Shown here one piece after another: positions 29,568 through 38,639 of a DNA stretch of 64,000 nucleotides. Each line of letters opens with the position of its first letter. Position 1 is the stretch's first letter. Source of the stretch: Kosakonia sacchari. Lineage in GTDB: Bacteria; Pseudomonadota; Gammaproteobacteria; Enterobacterales; Enterobacteriaceae. The stretch spans positions 173,004 to 237,003 of the forward strand of contig FOAY01000006.1 of the NCBI GenBank assembly GCA_900109485.1, written 5' to 3'. The notes under the pieces are model-generated. The model saw only the letters and a program-made list of their open reading frames with translations, was not told where the DNA came from and ran no database searches. The translations under genes and the position numbers were made by a program.

Positions 29568-30581
29568 TTATTTCAGTTTGGCGGCGGCGTCCCAGACTTC
29601 GTGCGTCATACCGCTGTCGCCCGGATCTTTCTTGATAACCGGCGTATCGCCACCGCTGTGCAGCAACACGTCGATAGTGCGGCGGTACGCGGCCGGATCG
29701 AGATAGCCGATTTTCGGCGTATTGGCATTGGTGATAAGCTTCGCCACGTTCTCCATCTGGCGAGTTTGCACCTCTTCCGTGGCAGCGCCGGAGGCATCTT
29801 CTGCCACCACGATTTTCGCCGCTTCATCCGGGTGTTTCACCGCGTAATCCCAGCCTTTAAACGACGCTTTGAGGAATTTCGCCATTTTGCTGACAAAGGC
29901 CGGATCTTTCAGATCGGAGCCGAGGACATACAGCCCATCTTCCAGCGTGGAAACACCCTGATCCTCATACGGGAAGGTGATTAAGTCGTCCTGCTTCAGC
30001 CCGGCGTCGATCAACTGCCAGTATTCGTTGTAGTTCATGGTCGAAATACAGGCGGCCTGATCCTGCAACAGCGGATCAACGTTAAAGCCCTGTTTTAAAA
30101 TGGTGATGTCTTTACCCGGTTTGAGGCCCAGCTTGTTCATCCAGTTAAAGAACGGGTATTCGTTGCCGCCGTACCAGACGCCAAGGGTTTTGCCTTTGAA
30201 ATCGGCCGGGGTTTTGATGCCGCTCGATTTTTTACAGGTCAGCATCATCCCGGAACGATCGTACACCTGGGCGATATTCACCAGCGGCACGCCCGCTTCG
30301 CGCGAGGCCAGCGCATCCGGCAGCCAGTCGACAATCACATCGGCGGATTTACCGGCAATCACCTGCACCGGGGAGATATCCGTGCCACCGGGTTTAATGG
30401 TGACATCCAGCCCTTCATCCTGATAAAACCCTTTTTGCTGCGCCACGTAGTAACCGGCGAACTGCGATTGCGGCAGCCACTTCAGTTGCAGTGTGACTTT
30501 CTCGGCGGCGGCCGCCTGAAAGGCCAGTACAGACATTGCCGCCAGCAACAAACCCCGGCGCAAAGCGAAACTTTTTATCAT
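29568..30581 (-). CDS. Periplasmic binding protein of the pyrimidine-locus ABC importer (NMT1/THI5-like)
   Basis: A 337-residue exported protein with signal peptide (RRGLLLAAMSVLAFQAAAA) and the NMT1/THI5-like fold. QLKWLPQSQFAGYYVAQQKGFY matches ThiY/RibY-type proteins that bind pyrimidine precursors or related rings. Its place in the importer operon beside pyrimidine degradation genes suggests uracil, thymine, dihydrouracil or a carbamoyl intermediate as ligand. GAGGAG precedes ATG. Confidence 0.9.
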   Translation of the reverse strand: MIKSFALRRGLLLAAMSVLAFQAAAAEKVTLQLKWLPQSQFAGYYVAQQKGFYQDEGLDVTIKPGGTDISPVQVIAGKSADVIVDWLPDALASREAGVPLVNIAQVYDRSGMMLTCKKSSGIKTPADFKGKTLGVWYGGNEYPFFNWMNKLGLKPGKDITILKQGFNVDPLLQDQAACISTMNYNEYWQLIDAGLKQDDLITFPYEDQGVSTLEDGLYVLGSDLKDPAFVSKMAKFLKASFKGWDYAVKHPDEAAKIVVAEDASGAATEEVQTRQMENVAKLITNANTPKIGYLDPAAYRRTIDVLLHSGGDTPVIKKDPGDSGMTHEVWDAAAKLK

Positions 30582-30623
30582 TAGAGAACTCCTCGGGTTA
30601 GTGAGCCTACATCGATTAATGTT

Positions 30624-31703
30624 TTACTTCTGAGCGGCGCTCCCACGTAGCGTGGGGTGCCAGAAATTCACGCGCCGGTCGAGCTGAACCAGCAGGCTGT
30701 AGAACAGAGAACCGGCGATCGAGGCGACAACAATCGCCGACCACACCACCGGCATATGCATGCGCGCCGACTCGGTGGAGATGCGAAAGCCCAGCCCGGC
30801 GGTCGGCGAACCGAAAAATTCCGCCACAATCGCGGTGATAAGCGACAGCGTGGCATTCACTTTCAGGGCGCTGAAAATAAACGGCATCGCGGCAGGCAGA
30901 CGCAGCACCCGCAGGCTTTGTCCTGGCGTTGCGGCGTAGCAATACATCAGTTCCTGCTCCAGTTTGCCGCTGGCTTTTAACCCGGCCAGCGTATTGACCA
31001 GCGCCGGGAAGAAGGTCACCAGCGTGACCACCGCGGCTTTGGAGGGCCAGTCAAAGCCAAACCACATCACTGCAATCGGTGCGACGCCGACCAGCGGAAC
31101 GGTGCTGGTGAGGCTGGCCACCGGCAGTAATCCGCGTTGTAAAAACGGCAGGCGATCAATAAGAATTGCCACGCCAATCCCCAGCCCGCTGCCGAGCAGA
31201 TAACCTGCCAGCACGGATTTGATCACCGTTTGCAGCACATCGCCCGCCAGCAGCGGCACGCTATTGACCAGCGCGGCAAGAATGTCCAGCGGCGCGGGCA
31301 GAATGACCTGCGGAACGGCAAAACCGGTAACCAGAATCTGCCAGAACCACAGTAGCCACAGGCCGAGCAGCGCCGCGACGCTGGCGGCCGGAAGCGTTGA
31401 ACGCGCCAGACGTTGCACGCTGACCATCGCCAGCAGCGCCACGGCGCCCAGCGTCAGACCGTAAATCGGCTGCCACGCCAGCCACAGTACACTCGCCAGT
31501 AAAGTGACGGCGAACAGAGCGCCGCGCAGACGGCTGAAGGCGGCGGTGCAGCCTGCCAGCGCGCACAGCACCAGCAGGACATTGACCAGCAACAGCGGAG
31601 CCGATAACGGCGTTTGCCCGCTCAACTGGATCAGCGACAGCATCAACAGCAGCAGCGCGCCGACCAGCAAAAACGTGCCGGGTATCGCAGTGCGTTTCAT
31701 CAT
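30624..31703 (-). CDS. ABC importer permease with extra N-terminal membrane region
   Basis: A 359-residue permease. Residues about 130-345 form the usual BPD_transp_1 domain (SsuC/TauC/ThiX type) with the ATPase-contact loop VNTLAGLKASGKLEQELM. About 110 residues with four extra hydrophobic segments (GTFLLVGALLLLMLSLIQL onward) precede it, longer than the normal 250-280 residues. It overlaps the other permease gene by 4 bases, so the importer is probably a heterodimer. Confidence 0.88.
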   Translation of the reverse strand: MMKRTAIPGTFLLVGALLLLMLSLIQLSGQTPLSAPLLLVNVLLVLCALAGCTAAFSRLRGALFAVTLLASVLWLAWQPIYGLTLGAVALLAMVSVQRLARSTLPAASVAALLGLWLLWFWQILVTGFAVPQVILPAPLDILAALVNSVPLLAGDVLQTVIKSVLAGYLLGSGLGIGVAILIDRLPFLQRGLLPVASLTSTVPLVGVAPIAVMWFGFDWPSKAAVVTLVTFFPALVNTLAGLKASGKLEQELMYCYAATPGQSLRVLRLPAAMPFIFSALKVNATLSLITAIVAEFFGSPTAGLGFRISTESARMHMPVVWSAIVVASIAGSLFYSLLVQLDRRVNFWHPTLRGSAAQK

Positions 31704-32581
31704 CCCCCCTTACGCTGGCGCATCACCAGCCGTTCCGTGAGTGTGACCAGCCCGGTTAACACCAGTCCAAGCAGCGAGGCCATCACCAGCGCCGACCAAA
31801 TCTGAATGGTGTTGCCATAGTAGGAGCCGGTCAGCAGGCGTGCGCCCAGCCCGGCCTGCGCCCCGGTGGGCAACTCAGCCACCATCGTGCCGACCAGCCC
31901 GCTGGCAATAGCTACGCGAAACGCCGGAAACAGATACGGCAGCGAAGAGGGCAGGCGCACTGTCCAGAAGATATCGACCCGCCGGGCAGCCCAGGTGTGC
32001 ATCAGTTCCATCTCCATCTTTTGCGGCGAGCGCAGCCCCTGCACGGTGGCGATGGTGACCGGGAAGAAGCAGAGATACATGGCGATAGTGGCTTTGGGCA
32101 GCATGCCGGTGATGCCGACGCTGCCCAGAATGATCAGCACAATGGGCGCGATTGCCAGCACCGGGATGGTTTGTGAGGCGACGATCCACGGCAGTAGGGC
32201 TTTATCCAGCGTGCGCGAGTGAACAATGCACACTGCCAGCACCACGCCGAGCACTACGCCCATGGCAAAACCCGTCAGCGCTGCGCTGGCGGTGACCCAG
32301 GTATGCAACAGCAGGTTACGCGGCGAGGTGAGCGGCCACTGGGTGATGCTGTTCCAGATATCGATGGCAATCTGGTGCGGCGCGGGCAGCAGCGGACGGC
32401 TGGCATTCAGCGCCGCCTGCATCACATCGTGATAATTCCACGCGCCGCGCGGGGCCAGTACGCGGTCAATCACGCCGGGCGCATTCAGCGCCAGCGCCAG
32501 CAGATACCACAGCACCAGCGCGACCAGCAGCACCATGCCGACCGGCAGCGCGTTCGCAATAAGACGCCGCTCAGCGATCAT
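31700..32581 (-). CDS. ABC importer permease
   Basis: A 293-residue inner-membrane permease of the SsuC/TauC/ThiX family. It has an N-terminal span (ALPVGMVLLVALVLWYLLAL), then the BPD_transp_1 core with the contact loop TIATVQGLRSPQKMEMELM and LIILGSVGITGMLPK before it. It partners the 30624-31703 permease. It overlaps the ATPase gene by 11 bases and the next permease by 4, so translation is coupled. Confidence 0.9.
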   Translation of the reverse strand: MIAERRLIANALPVGMVLLVALVLWYLLALALNAPGVIDRVLAPRGAWNYHDVMQAALNASRPLLPAPHQIAIDIWNSITQWPLTSPRNLLLHTWVTASAALTGFAMGVVLGVVLAVCIVHSRTLDKALLPWIVASQTIPVLAIAPIVLIILGSVGITGMLPKATIAMYLCFFPVTIATVQGLRSPQKMEMELMHTWAARRVDIFWTVRLPSSLPYLFPAFRVAIASGLVGTMVAELPTGAQAGLGARLLTGSYYGNTIQIWSALVMASLLGLVLTGLVTLTERLVMRQRKGG

Positions 32582-33410
32582 GATGCCCCTCCACCAGCGC
32601 TTCGCGCACCTCCTGCGCCAGCGCGAGGAACGCGGGCGTATTGCGGATCGCCAAATCGCGCTGTGCCGGAAGCGGGGAGTCGATCACCTTCACGATGCGC
32701 CCCGGACGCGGCGACATCACCACGATTTTGGTCGACAGATAGACCGCTTCGGCAATGGAGTGGGTCACAAACACCATTGTGCGCTGCTCGTTGTACCACA
32801 GTTGCTGAAGCTGCTGGTTGAGGTTGTCGCGGGTCAGTTCATCGAGCGCGCCAAAGGGTTCATCCATCATTAAAATCTTCGGCTCAAAGCCGAGCGCCCG
32901 CGCGATAGATACGCGCTGCTGCATGCCGCCCGAGAGCTGCCACGGGTACTTTTTCTCAAACCCCTTCAGGCCAACGCGTGAAAGCTGCTCACGGGCGATT
33001 TCATCGCAGCGCTCTGGCGGTACGCCCTGGATCTGCAACGGCAATTTGACGTTGGCTATCACGGTGCGCCACGGCAACAGCACCGGCGCCTGAAAGACAT
33101 AGCCGTAAGCCCCGGCCTGGCGCGCTTCCGACGGCGACATATCGTTCACCAGTACATCGCCGGAGGTAATCGGTTCAAGATCGGCAATGACCCGCAGCAG
33201 GGTGGTTTTGCCGCAGCCGGATGGTCCGATAAACGAGACAAACTCGCCCTGGCGAATCGTCAGGTTAATGTCCTGTAACGCGTGTACGGGTTTATCCGCC
33301 GCCGGATAGATAACGCTGGCCTGACTGACGGTTATGGCGGGCCTCGCTGTGGCGCTGGCGCTCTTTAAGGACACCACGGCGCTCTCCTCAGCAAACATCA
33401 CCTGGCTCAT
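32571..33410 (-). CDS. ABC importer ATP-binding protein (SsuB/TauB/ThiZ type)
   Basis: A 279-residue ATPase: Walker A GPSGCGKTTLLRV, Q-loop FQAPVLLPW, signature LSGGMQQRVSIARAL, Walker B ILMMDEPFGALD and the H-loop FVTHSIAEAVYLS. This is the nitrate/sulfonate/taurine/pyrimidine importer group. It is the first gene of the importer operon. GGGGAG precedes ATG 33410, and a sigma-54-like promoter lies about 50 bases upstream. Confidence 0.93.
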   Translation of the reverse strand: MSQVMFAEESAVVSLKSASATARPAITVSQASVIYPAADKPVHALQDINLTIRQGEFVSFIGPSGCGKTTLLRVIADLEPITSGDVLVNDMSPSEARQAGAYGYVFQAPVLLPWRTVIANVKLPLQIQGVPPERCDEIAREQLSRVGLKGFEKKYPWQLSGGMQQRVSIARALGFEPKILMMDEPFGALDELTRDNLNQQLQQLWYNEQRTMVFVTHSIAEAVYLSTKIVVMSPRPGRIVKVIDSPLPAQRDLAIRNTPAFLALAQEVREALVEGHHDR

Positions 33411-33457
33411 CCTGCTCCCCCTGTTTTTTGACTAACTGGTTAGGTTTCTTTTTCACC

Positions 33458-33474
33458 ATGCCATTTTTGTGCCA
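33458..33474 (-). promoter_or_regulatory. Sigma-54-like promoter of the importer operon
   Basis: On the minus strand TGGCACAAAAATGGCAT has a perfect -24 element (TGGCAC), N5, then TGGCA against the -12 consensus TTGCA. The invariant GG and GC have the correct spacing. It lies 48 bases upstream of the ATPase start. Confidence 0.6.
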
Positions 33475-33492
33475 GGGGTTAATTTCCGCGTT

Positions 33493-33513
33493 TTTACCGC
33501 ATTTAGCTGCACG
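33493..33513. promoter_or_regulatory. Third copy of the pyrimidine-locus operator-like motif
   Basis: TTTACCGCATTTAGCTGCA shares the core GCATTTAGC and A/T-rich flanks with the paired inverted repeats before preT, though its arms pair less well. It lies just upstream of the sigma-54-like promoter of the importer operon. Confidence 0.4.
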
Positions 33514-33848
33514 ATAATGAATTTTGCTCATCAATTTAGTGCAGATGTCGGCGCGTTTGCTTTGTGATGGGGCAGGAAGGGGATCGGGGCGAGAAAAGGC
33601 AGCATAAACAGGCGCAGCGCGCGTGGTTAGTGACAGTTGTCGTATTTCTGCGTGCCAGTGGCGCGAAAAGAATGATCGACGTCATACATCTTTCGCGCTG
33701 TGCGCTTTACGTATTGCCAGGATTAATCCGATTGACTACTATAACTACACCCTCTTACAGAGCTAACGCCACATCAATTGTGAGTGCCGGAGATAAGCGC
33801 CGGGCGGGGGTAAAACCTTGCAGTACTTAGCTACACTTAAAACACCAG

Positions 33849-33878
33849 GCCCTGGCATCAGCCGGGGCGTTTTATTTT
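33849..33878 (+). terminator. Orphan plus-strand terminator
   Basis: GCCCTGGC (33849-33856) pairs with GCCGGGGC (33861-33868) over a 4-base loop, followed by GTTTTATTTT. No plus-strand gene precedes it within 450 bases, so it may end a small RNA transcribed from about 33.75 kb, where TTGACT at 33731 is a possible -35 element. The 33571-33848 stretch otherwise shows nothing I can support. Confidence 0.5.
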
Positions 33879-33921
33879 GTACGTCAGCCAAACCCCCTTC
33901 CTGCAGGAAGAGGGCGGTCAC

Positions 33922-34716
<795 letters not shown>

Positions 34717-34768
34717 TCACTATAAAAACGCCCGCCTTCGCCAGACAGTGCCAGTTGCTCTGTCGCGG

Positions 34769-34786
34769 TGTGACACCTGTGTCACA
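34769..34786. promoter_or_regulatory. Palindromic operator between dehydrogenase and aminotransferase genes
   Basis: TGTGACAC-CT-GTGTCACA is a perfect palindrome with 8-base arms. Half-sites are as in CRP sites, but the spacer between TGTGA and TCACA is 8 rather than 6. It lies in the divergent promoter region and could control both genes. Confidence 0.45.
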
Positions 34787-34871
34787 TGTTGCTAACACGA
34801 CTGGCTCTATCCGGGGTTTGCCCGCGCGCCGCATGATACGGACAACAATAACGGCATGAGAGGAGCAGGAT

Positions 34872-36209
34872 ATGAAACTGGCACTTCAGAGCGAGATGGC
34901 GATAACCAACGACGACGTACGTCAACTGGACCGGTCGTATGTGTTTCATTCATGGTCGATGCAGGGCAACCTTAACCCGATGGTGATTGCCGGAGCGAAA
35001 GGCTGTGAGTTGTGGGACTACGAAGGCAATACGTATCTCGATTTCAGCAGCCAACTGGTTAACGTCAATATTGGTTATCAGCATCCGCGCGTGCTGGCGG
35101 CGATGAAAGCGCAACTCGACGAACTGGTGACAATCGCACCGGCGACGGCCAACCTGGCGCGCGGCGAAGCGGCCAAACGCATTGTCTCGCTGGCGCCGGA
35201 AGGTTTCAGTAAAGTCTTCTTTACCAACGCCGGGGCGGATGCCAACGAAAACGCCATCCGTATGGCGCGTCTCTACACCGGGCGCGACAAGATTTTCTCC
35301 GCCTACCGTTCCTATCACGGCAATACCGGTAGCGCGATTGCTGCCACCGGCGACTGGCGACGCGTACCGAACGAATATTCACGCGGGCATGTGCACTTCT
35401 TTAACCCGTACCTCTATCGCAGCGAATTCAACGCGACGACGGAAGCCGAAGAGTGCGCACGCGCGCTGGCGCACCTGCGCCGCATGATTGAGGTTGAAGG
35501 GCCGACGTCTATCGCCGCGATCCTGCTCGAATCCGTACCGGGAACGGCCGGTATTCTGGTGCCGCCGGAAGGCTATATGAAGGGCGTACGCGCGTTGGCC
35601 GATGAGTTTGGCATTGTGCTGATCCTCGATGAAGTAATGGCCGGTTTTGGCCGCACCGGTAGCTGGTTCGCTTTTGAGCAGGATGGCATCGTGCCGGATC
35701 TGATCACCTTTGCAAAAGGCGTTAACGCCGGTTATGCGCCCGCAGGCGGCGTACTGATTTCGGAACCGATTTCGCGCTACTTTGACGATCACTTCTTCGC
35801 CGGCGGTCTGACTTACTCTGGTCATCCGCTGGCAATGGCCGCGATTGTCGCCACGCTGGATGCGATGAAAGAGGAGAAAGTGGTGGAAAATGCGGCGCTG
35901 GTGGGTAACGGCGTGCTGCGTCCGGGGCTTGATGCGCTGGCGGCGAAACATGCGCTGATTGGCGATGTGCGCGGGCGCGGCATGTTCCAGGCGATGGAAC
36001 TGGTCAGCGATCGGCAGAGCAAAAAACCGCTGGCGGCGACAGAGATGGGAGCCATCAAAGCGGCGCTCACGCAGGCCGGTATTTTGAGTTTTATCGTCGA
36101 AAACCGCATCCACGTGGTGCCGCCTTGCACCATGAGCGCGGAAGAAGTGAATAAAGGCCTGGACATCTTTGACCGTGTTTTGGCGCAATTTGGTCACTTC
36201 GCGAAATAA
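34872..36209 (+). CDS. Class III aminotransferase (possible beta-alanine:pyruvate transaminase)
   Basis: A 445-residue PLP enzyme of the omega-aminotransferase group. Visible are TNAGADANENAIRMAR, YRSYHGNTGSAIAATGDWRR, LILDEVMAGFGRTG and the PLP lysine Lys282 (ITFAKGVNAGYAPAGG). AGGAG precedes ATG. The sequence style is that of beta-alanine/taurine:pyruvate transaminases. With the uracil pathway and a malonic-semialdehyde-type dehydrogenase adjacent, beta-alanine to malonic semialdehyde is the likely reaction. Substrate is inferred from context. Confidence 0.85.
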   Translation: MKLALQSEMAITNDDVRQLDRSYVFHSWSMQGNLNPMVIAGAKGCELWDYEGNTYLDFSSQLVNVNIGYQHPRVLAAMKAQLDELVTIAPATANLARGEAAKRIVSLAPEGFSKVFFTNAGADANENAIRMARLYTGRDKIFSAYRSYHGNTGSAIAATGDWRRVPNEYSRGHVHFFNPYLYRSEFNATTEAEECARALAHLRRMIEVEGPTSIAAILLESVPGTAGILVPPEGYMKGVRALADEFGIVLILDEVMAGFGRTGSWFAFEQDGIVPDLITFAKGVNAGYAPAGGVLISEPISRYFDDHFFAGGLTYSGHPLAMAAIVATLDAMKEEKVVENAALVGNGVLRPGLDALAAKHALIGDVRGRGMFQAMELVSDRQSKKPLAATEMGAIKAALTQAGILSFIVENRIHVVPPCTMSAEEVNKGLDIFDRVLAQFGHFAK

Positions 36210-36216
36210 TTCCTCC

Positions 36217-36238
36217 GGCGTCAGAGCTTTCTGACGCC
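36217..36238 (+). terminator. Hairpin after the aminotransferase gene
   Basis: GGCGTCAGA and TCTGACGCC form a 9-bp stem with a 4-base loop, 8 bases after the stop codon. No T-run follows directly. Confidence 0.45.
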
Positions 36239-36369
36239 AAATCTGATCAGTTAACTGATTTGAAAAGCTTTTTTAAAAACGAACCCCCCAATTTTTAGCA
36301 CTATATTCCGGCCCACAGACTTGATAAAACATCTCTTTTACATCTGTCTTTTTTGCCGGGGAGATAAAC

Positions 36370-37077
36370 GTGCCGGAAACCAATCACTTCGGTCAAACAG
36401 TTGGCGACAGGTTGCCGCGCTGGAACGGTGTTCAACCGTTGCCGCGCAGCGTGTTGCCGGGCCAATATTGTCGGCTGGAACCGCTCGACGCCAGAACGCA
36501 TACGCACGATCTCTTGCAGGCTTATGCACAGGCGGAAGATGACAGCGGCTGGACCTGGCTGGCGGGCGAACGGCCTGACGGGCTGGAAAGTATGGCGCGC
36601 TGGATCGTCGGTAAAACGATCGACACCCGCGTAGTGCCTTTTGCCGTGGTGGAAAATGCCAGCGGTGATGCGCTCGGCGTGATTGCCTGGCTGGCGATCA
36701 ACGCCGACAACGGTTCGGTAGAGATTGGCCATGTCACCTGGTCGCCGCAGATGCAAAACAGCGTTCTCGGCACGGAAGCGATATGGCTGATGCTGCGCCA
36801 CGCTTTTGCCTGCGGTTATCGCCGCGTGGAGTGGAAATGTGATTCGCTGAATGTCGCCTCGCGCCGCGCGGCGGAACGCATCGGTTTCACCTGGGAGGGA
36901 CGTTTTCGCCAGCATATGGTGCGCAAAGGGCGCAATCGCGATACCGACTATTTATCGATACTGGACAGCGAGTGGCCGCTGCGCGACGCCGCCATTTCCG
37001 CGTGGCTGAATGCGGATAACTTTGACGCGCAGGGGCAACAAAAACAGAAACTTGATAGCTTTCACGAACAGCAGTAA
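36370..37077 (+). CDS. GNAT-family N-acetyltransferase (RimJ/RimL type)
   Basis: A 235-residue acetyl-CoA-dependent transferase. The GNAT core is visible: GVIAWLAINADNGSVEIGHV, then GTEAIWLMLRHAFACGYRRVEWKCD, then NVASRRAAERIGFTWEGRFR. It starts at GTG 36370 after GGGGAGA. It is close to RimL-like proteins that acetylate proteins or small amines; the substrate is unknown. It is transcribed alone toward the convergent ABC operon. Confidence 0.85.
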   Translation: MPETNHFGQTVGDRLPRWNGVQPLPRSVLPGQYCRLEPLDARTHTHDLLQAYAQAEDDSGWTWLAGERPDGLESMARWIVGKTIDTRVVPFAVVENASGDALGVIAWLAINADNGSVEIGHVTWSPQMQNSVLGTEAIWLMLRHAFACGYRRVEWKCDSLNVASRRAAERIGFTWEGRFRQHMVRKGRNRDTDYLSILDSEWPLRDAAISAWLNADNFDAQGQQKQKLDSFHEQQ

Positions 37078-37096
37078 GCCACCGCGCACCGGTGGC
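37078..37096. terminator. Hairpin between convergent genes
   Basis: GCCACCG and CGGTGGC flank a 5-base loop, overlapping the end of the acetyltransferase transcript and 16 bases from the convergent ABC operon's last stop. It may serve both directions; T-runs are short. Confidence 0.45.
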
Positions 37097-37111
37097 TTCC
37101 GGTGCGCCGCA

Positions 37112-37816
37112 TTACCCCATCCGGTGTTCGCCGCGTACCAGCGCGCCACGGTCAAAGAAGCGCTCAATCACGCCATTGGCCATAAATGCGGCCCGGTCAG
37201 ACATATGGGCAATCACATCGGCATCATGGCTGACCAGCAGATAGCTCATGCCGTGCTGCTGCTTCAGGCGGTTAAGCAGGTTAAGAATTTCAGCCTGCAC
37301 CGACATATCCAGCGCCGACGTCGGTTCATCCAGCAGCAGAATTTTTGGTCGCAGTAACAGTGCGCGGGCGATCGCCACGCGCTGGCGCTGGCCGCCGGAG
37401 AGCTGGTGCGGGTAACGCCGCGCGGCATCCACCGGCAGCCCAACCTGCTCCAGCGCGGTCGCCACTTGTTGGTCAATCTCCGGTTCGCCGTGGATTTTCA
37501 GCGGCTCCGCCAGCGTGCGCCACAGCGTATGGTTCGGATGCAGCGAGGCGTAAGGATCCTGAAAGACCATCTGCACATTGCGCCGCAGCGCGCCCTGATA
37601 ACGCGTTCCGGCTTTCACCGGCTGGCCGAACAGCGACAACTGGCCCTGCCATTCGCGCTGCAAACCTGCCAGCACGCGCAGCAGGGTGGATTTTCCGCAG
37701 CCGGACGCGCCAATCAGGCTGAAGGTTTCGCCTTCTTCCACGCGCAAACTGGCGCCTTTCACCACCGTTTTCTCAGCAAAAGTGACCTGCAACTGTGTGA
37801 TATCAACGATGCTCAT
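37112..37816 (-). CDS. Peptide/nickel-type ABC transporter ATP-binding protein (DppF-like)
   Basis: A 234-residue ATPase: Walker A GASGCGKSTLLRV, Q-loop FQDPYASLHP, signature LSGGQRQRVAIARAL, Walker B ILLLDEPTSALD, and VSHDADV. It lacks the C-terminal oligopeptide extension of full-length DppF. The open frame runs upstream to 37927, but that part lies over the other ATPase gene. ATG 37816 with GGAGG is the better start. It is the last gene of the binding protein-permease-permease-ATPase-ATPase operon. Confidence 0.88.
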   Translation of the reverse strand: MSIVDITQLQVTFAEKTVVKGASLRVEEGETFSLIGASGCGKSTLLRVLAGLQREWQGQLSLFGQPVKAGTRYQGALRRNVQMVFQDPYASLHPNHTLWRTLAEPLKIHGEPEIDQQVATALEQVGLPVDAARRYPHQLSGGQRQRVAIARALLLRPKILLLDEPTSALDMSVQAEILNLLNRLKQQHGMSYLLVSHDADVIAHMSDRAAFMANGVIERFFDRGALVRGEHRMG

Positions 37817-38639
37817 CATTCGCCTCCGTGAAGGAGTGGCTGCGATCCAGCGTCGGCAGCATCTGGCCCCAGGTCTCCGCGCCCGGTCGGCAGGTCCACA
37901 GCGTGCGGGTGTAGGGATGCTGCGCATCAGGCAGATCGCTCGCCGCCATCGTATCCACGCATTCCCCCTGATACATCACCATCACCCGGTGGCAGTGCTG
38001 CGCCACCAGCGGCAGATCGTGGCTGATAAGCAGCAGCGCCATTTGCCGTTGTTCGCACTGGGCGACCAGCAGTTCAAGGATCTGGTTACGCAGGCGCGCA
38101 TCCAGCGCGGAAGTGGGTTCATCGGCAATCAGCACCTGCGGATCGTTAACCAGCGCAAGGGCGATCATGACCCGCTGCCCCATACCGCCGGAGAGTTCGC
38201 CGGGGTAACGTTGCAGCACCGTCGGTTCGAGTTCCACGGCTCGCAGCGCCTGATGGATCTTCTCCAGCCGCTGCTTGCGGTTCAGCCGCTGGTGGAGCGT
38301 CAGCGCTTCATCCAGCTGTGCCAGCACGGTTTTCACCGGGTTCAGCGCGTAGCGCGGATCCTGCAACACCATGGCGATATCGTTGCCGCGCAGCGCGCGC
38401 CAGCCGCGATCGTTGAGCGTGGTGACATCCCGCCCCAGCACGTTCAACGTGGTGGCGCTGACGTGACCCGGCTTGCGCACCAGCCCCATCAGGGCGCGGG
38501 CGGTCATTGATTTTCCCGAACCGGATTCGCCGACCAGCGCCAGCCGCTCGTTGCCCAGCGTAAAGCTCAGGTTTTTCACTACCCGCGAGCCGGGGTAGTC
38601 GATATTCAGGCCGCTTACCGCGACGCGTGTCTCAGTCAT
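37803..38639 (-). CDS. Peptide/nickel-type ABC transporter ATP-binding protein (DppD-like)
   Basis: A 278-residue ATPase: Walker A GESGSGKSMTARAL, Q-loop LQDPRYALNPV, signature LSGGMGQRVMIALAL, Walker B VLIADEPTSALD, and LISHDLPLVAQ. It ends in a short oligopeptide-transporter tail. ATG 38639 overlaps the permease stop by 8 bases. It pairs with the DppF-like ATPase to drive the importer. Confidence 0.9.
   Translation of the reverse strand: MTETRVAVSGLNIDYPGSRVVKNLSFTLGNERLALVGESGSGKSMTARALMGLVRKPGHVSATTLNVLGRDVTTLNDRGWRALRGNDIAMVLQDPRYALNPVKTVLAQLDEALTLHQRLNRKQRLEKIHQALRAVELEPTVLQRYPGELSGGMGQRVMIALALVNDPQVLIADEPTSALDARLRNQILELLVAQCEQRQMALLLISHDLPLVAQHCHRVMVMYQGECVDTMAASDLPDAQHPYTRTLWTCRPGAETWGQMLPTLDRSHSFTEANDEHR

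Noticed and set aside
33564..33830. 88-codon plus-strand ORF
   Set aside because: It has no ribosome site, no recognisable domain and unusual composition; the orphan terminator suggests a non-coding RNA if anything is transcribed.
34769..34786. CRP binding site
   Set aside because: TGTGA and TCACA are separated by 8 bases instead of 6, so a CRP site is not supported.
37817..37927. N-terminal extension of the DppF-like ATPase
   Set aside because: The extra residues are Arg/Pro/Cys-rich, come from DNA coding for the other ATPase in another frame, and the Walker domain starts normally after ATG 37816.
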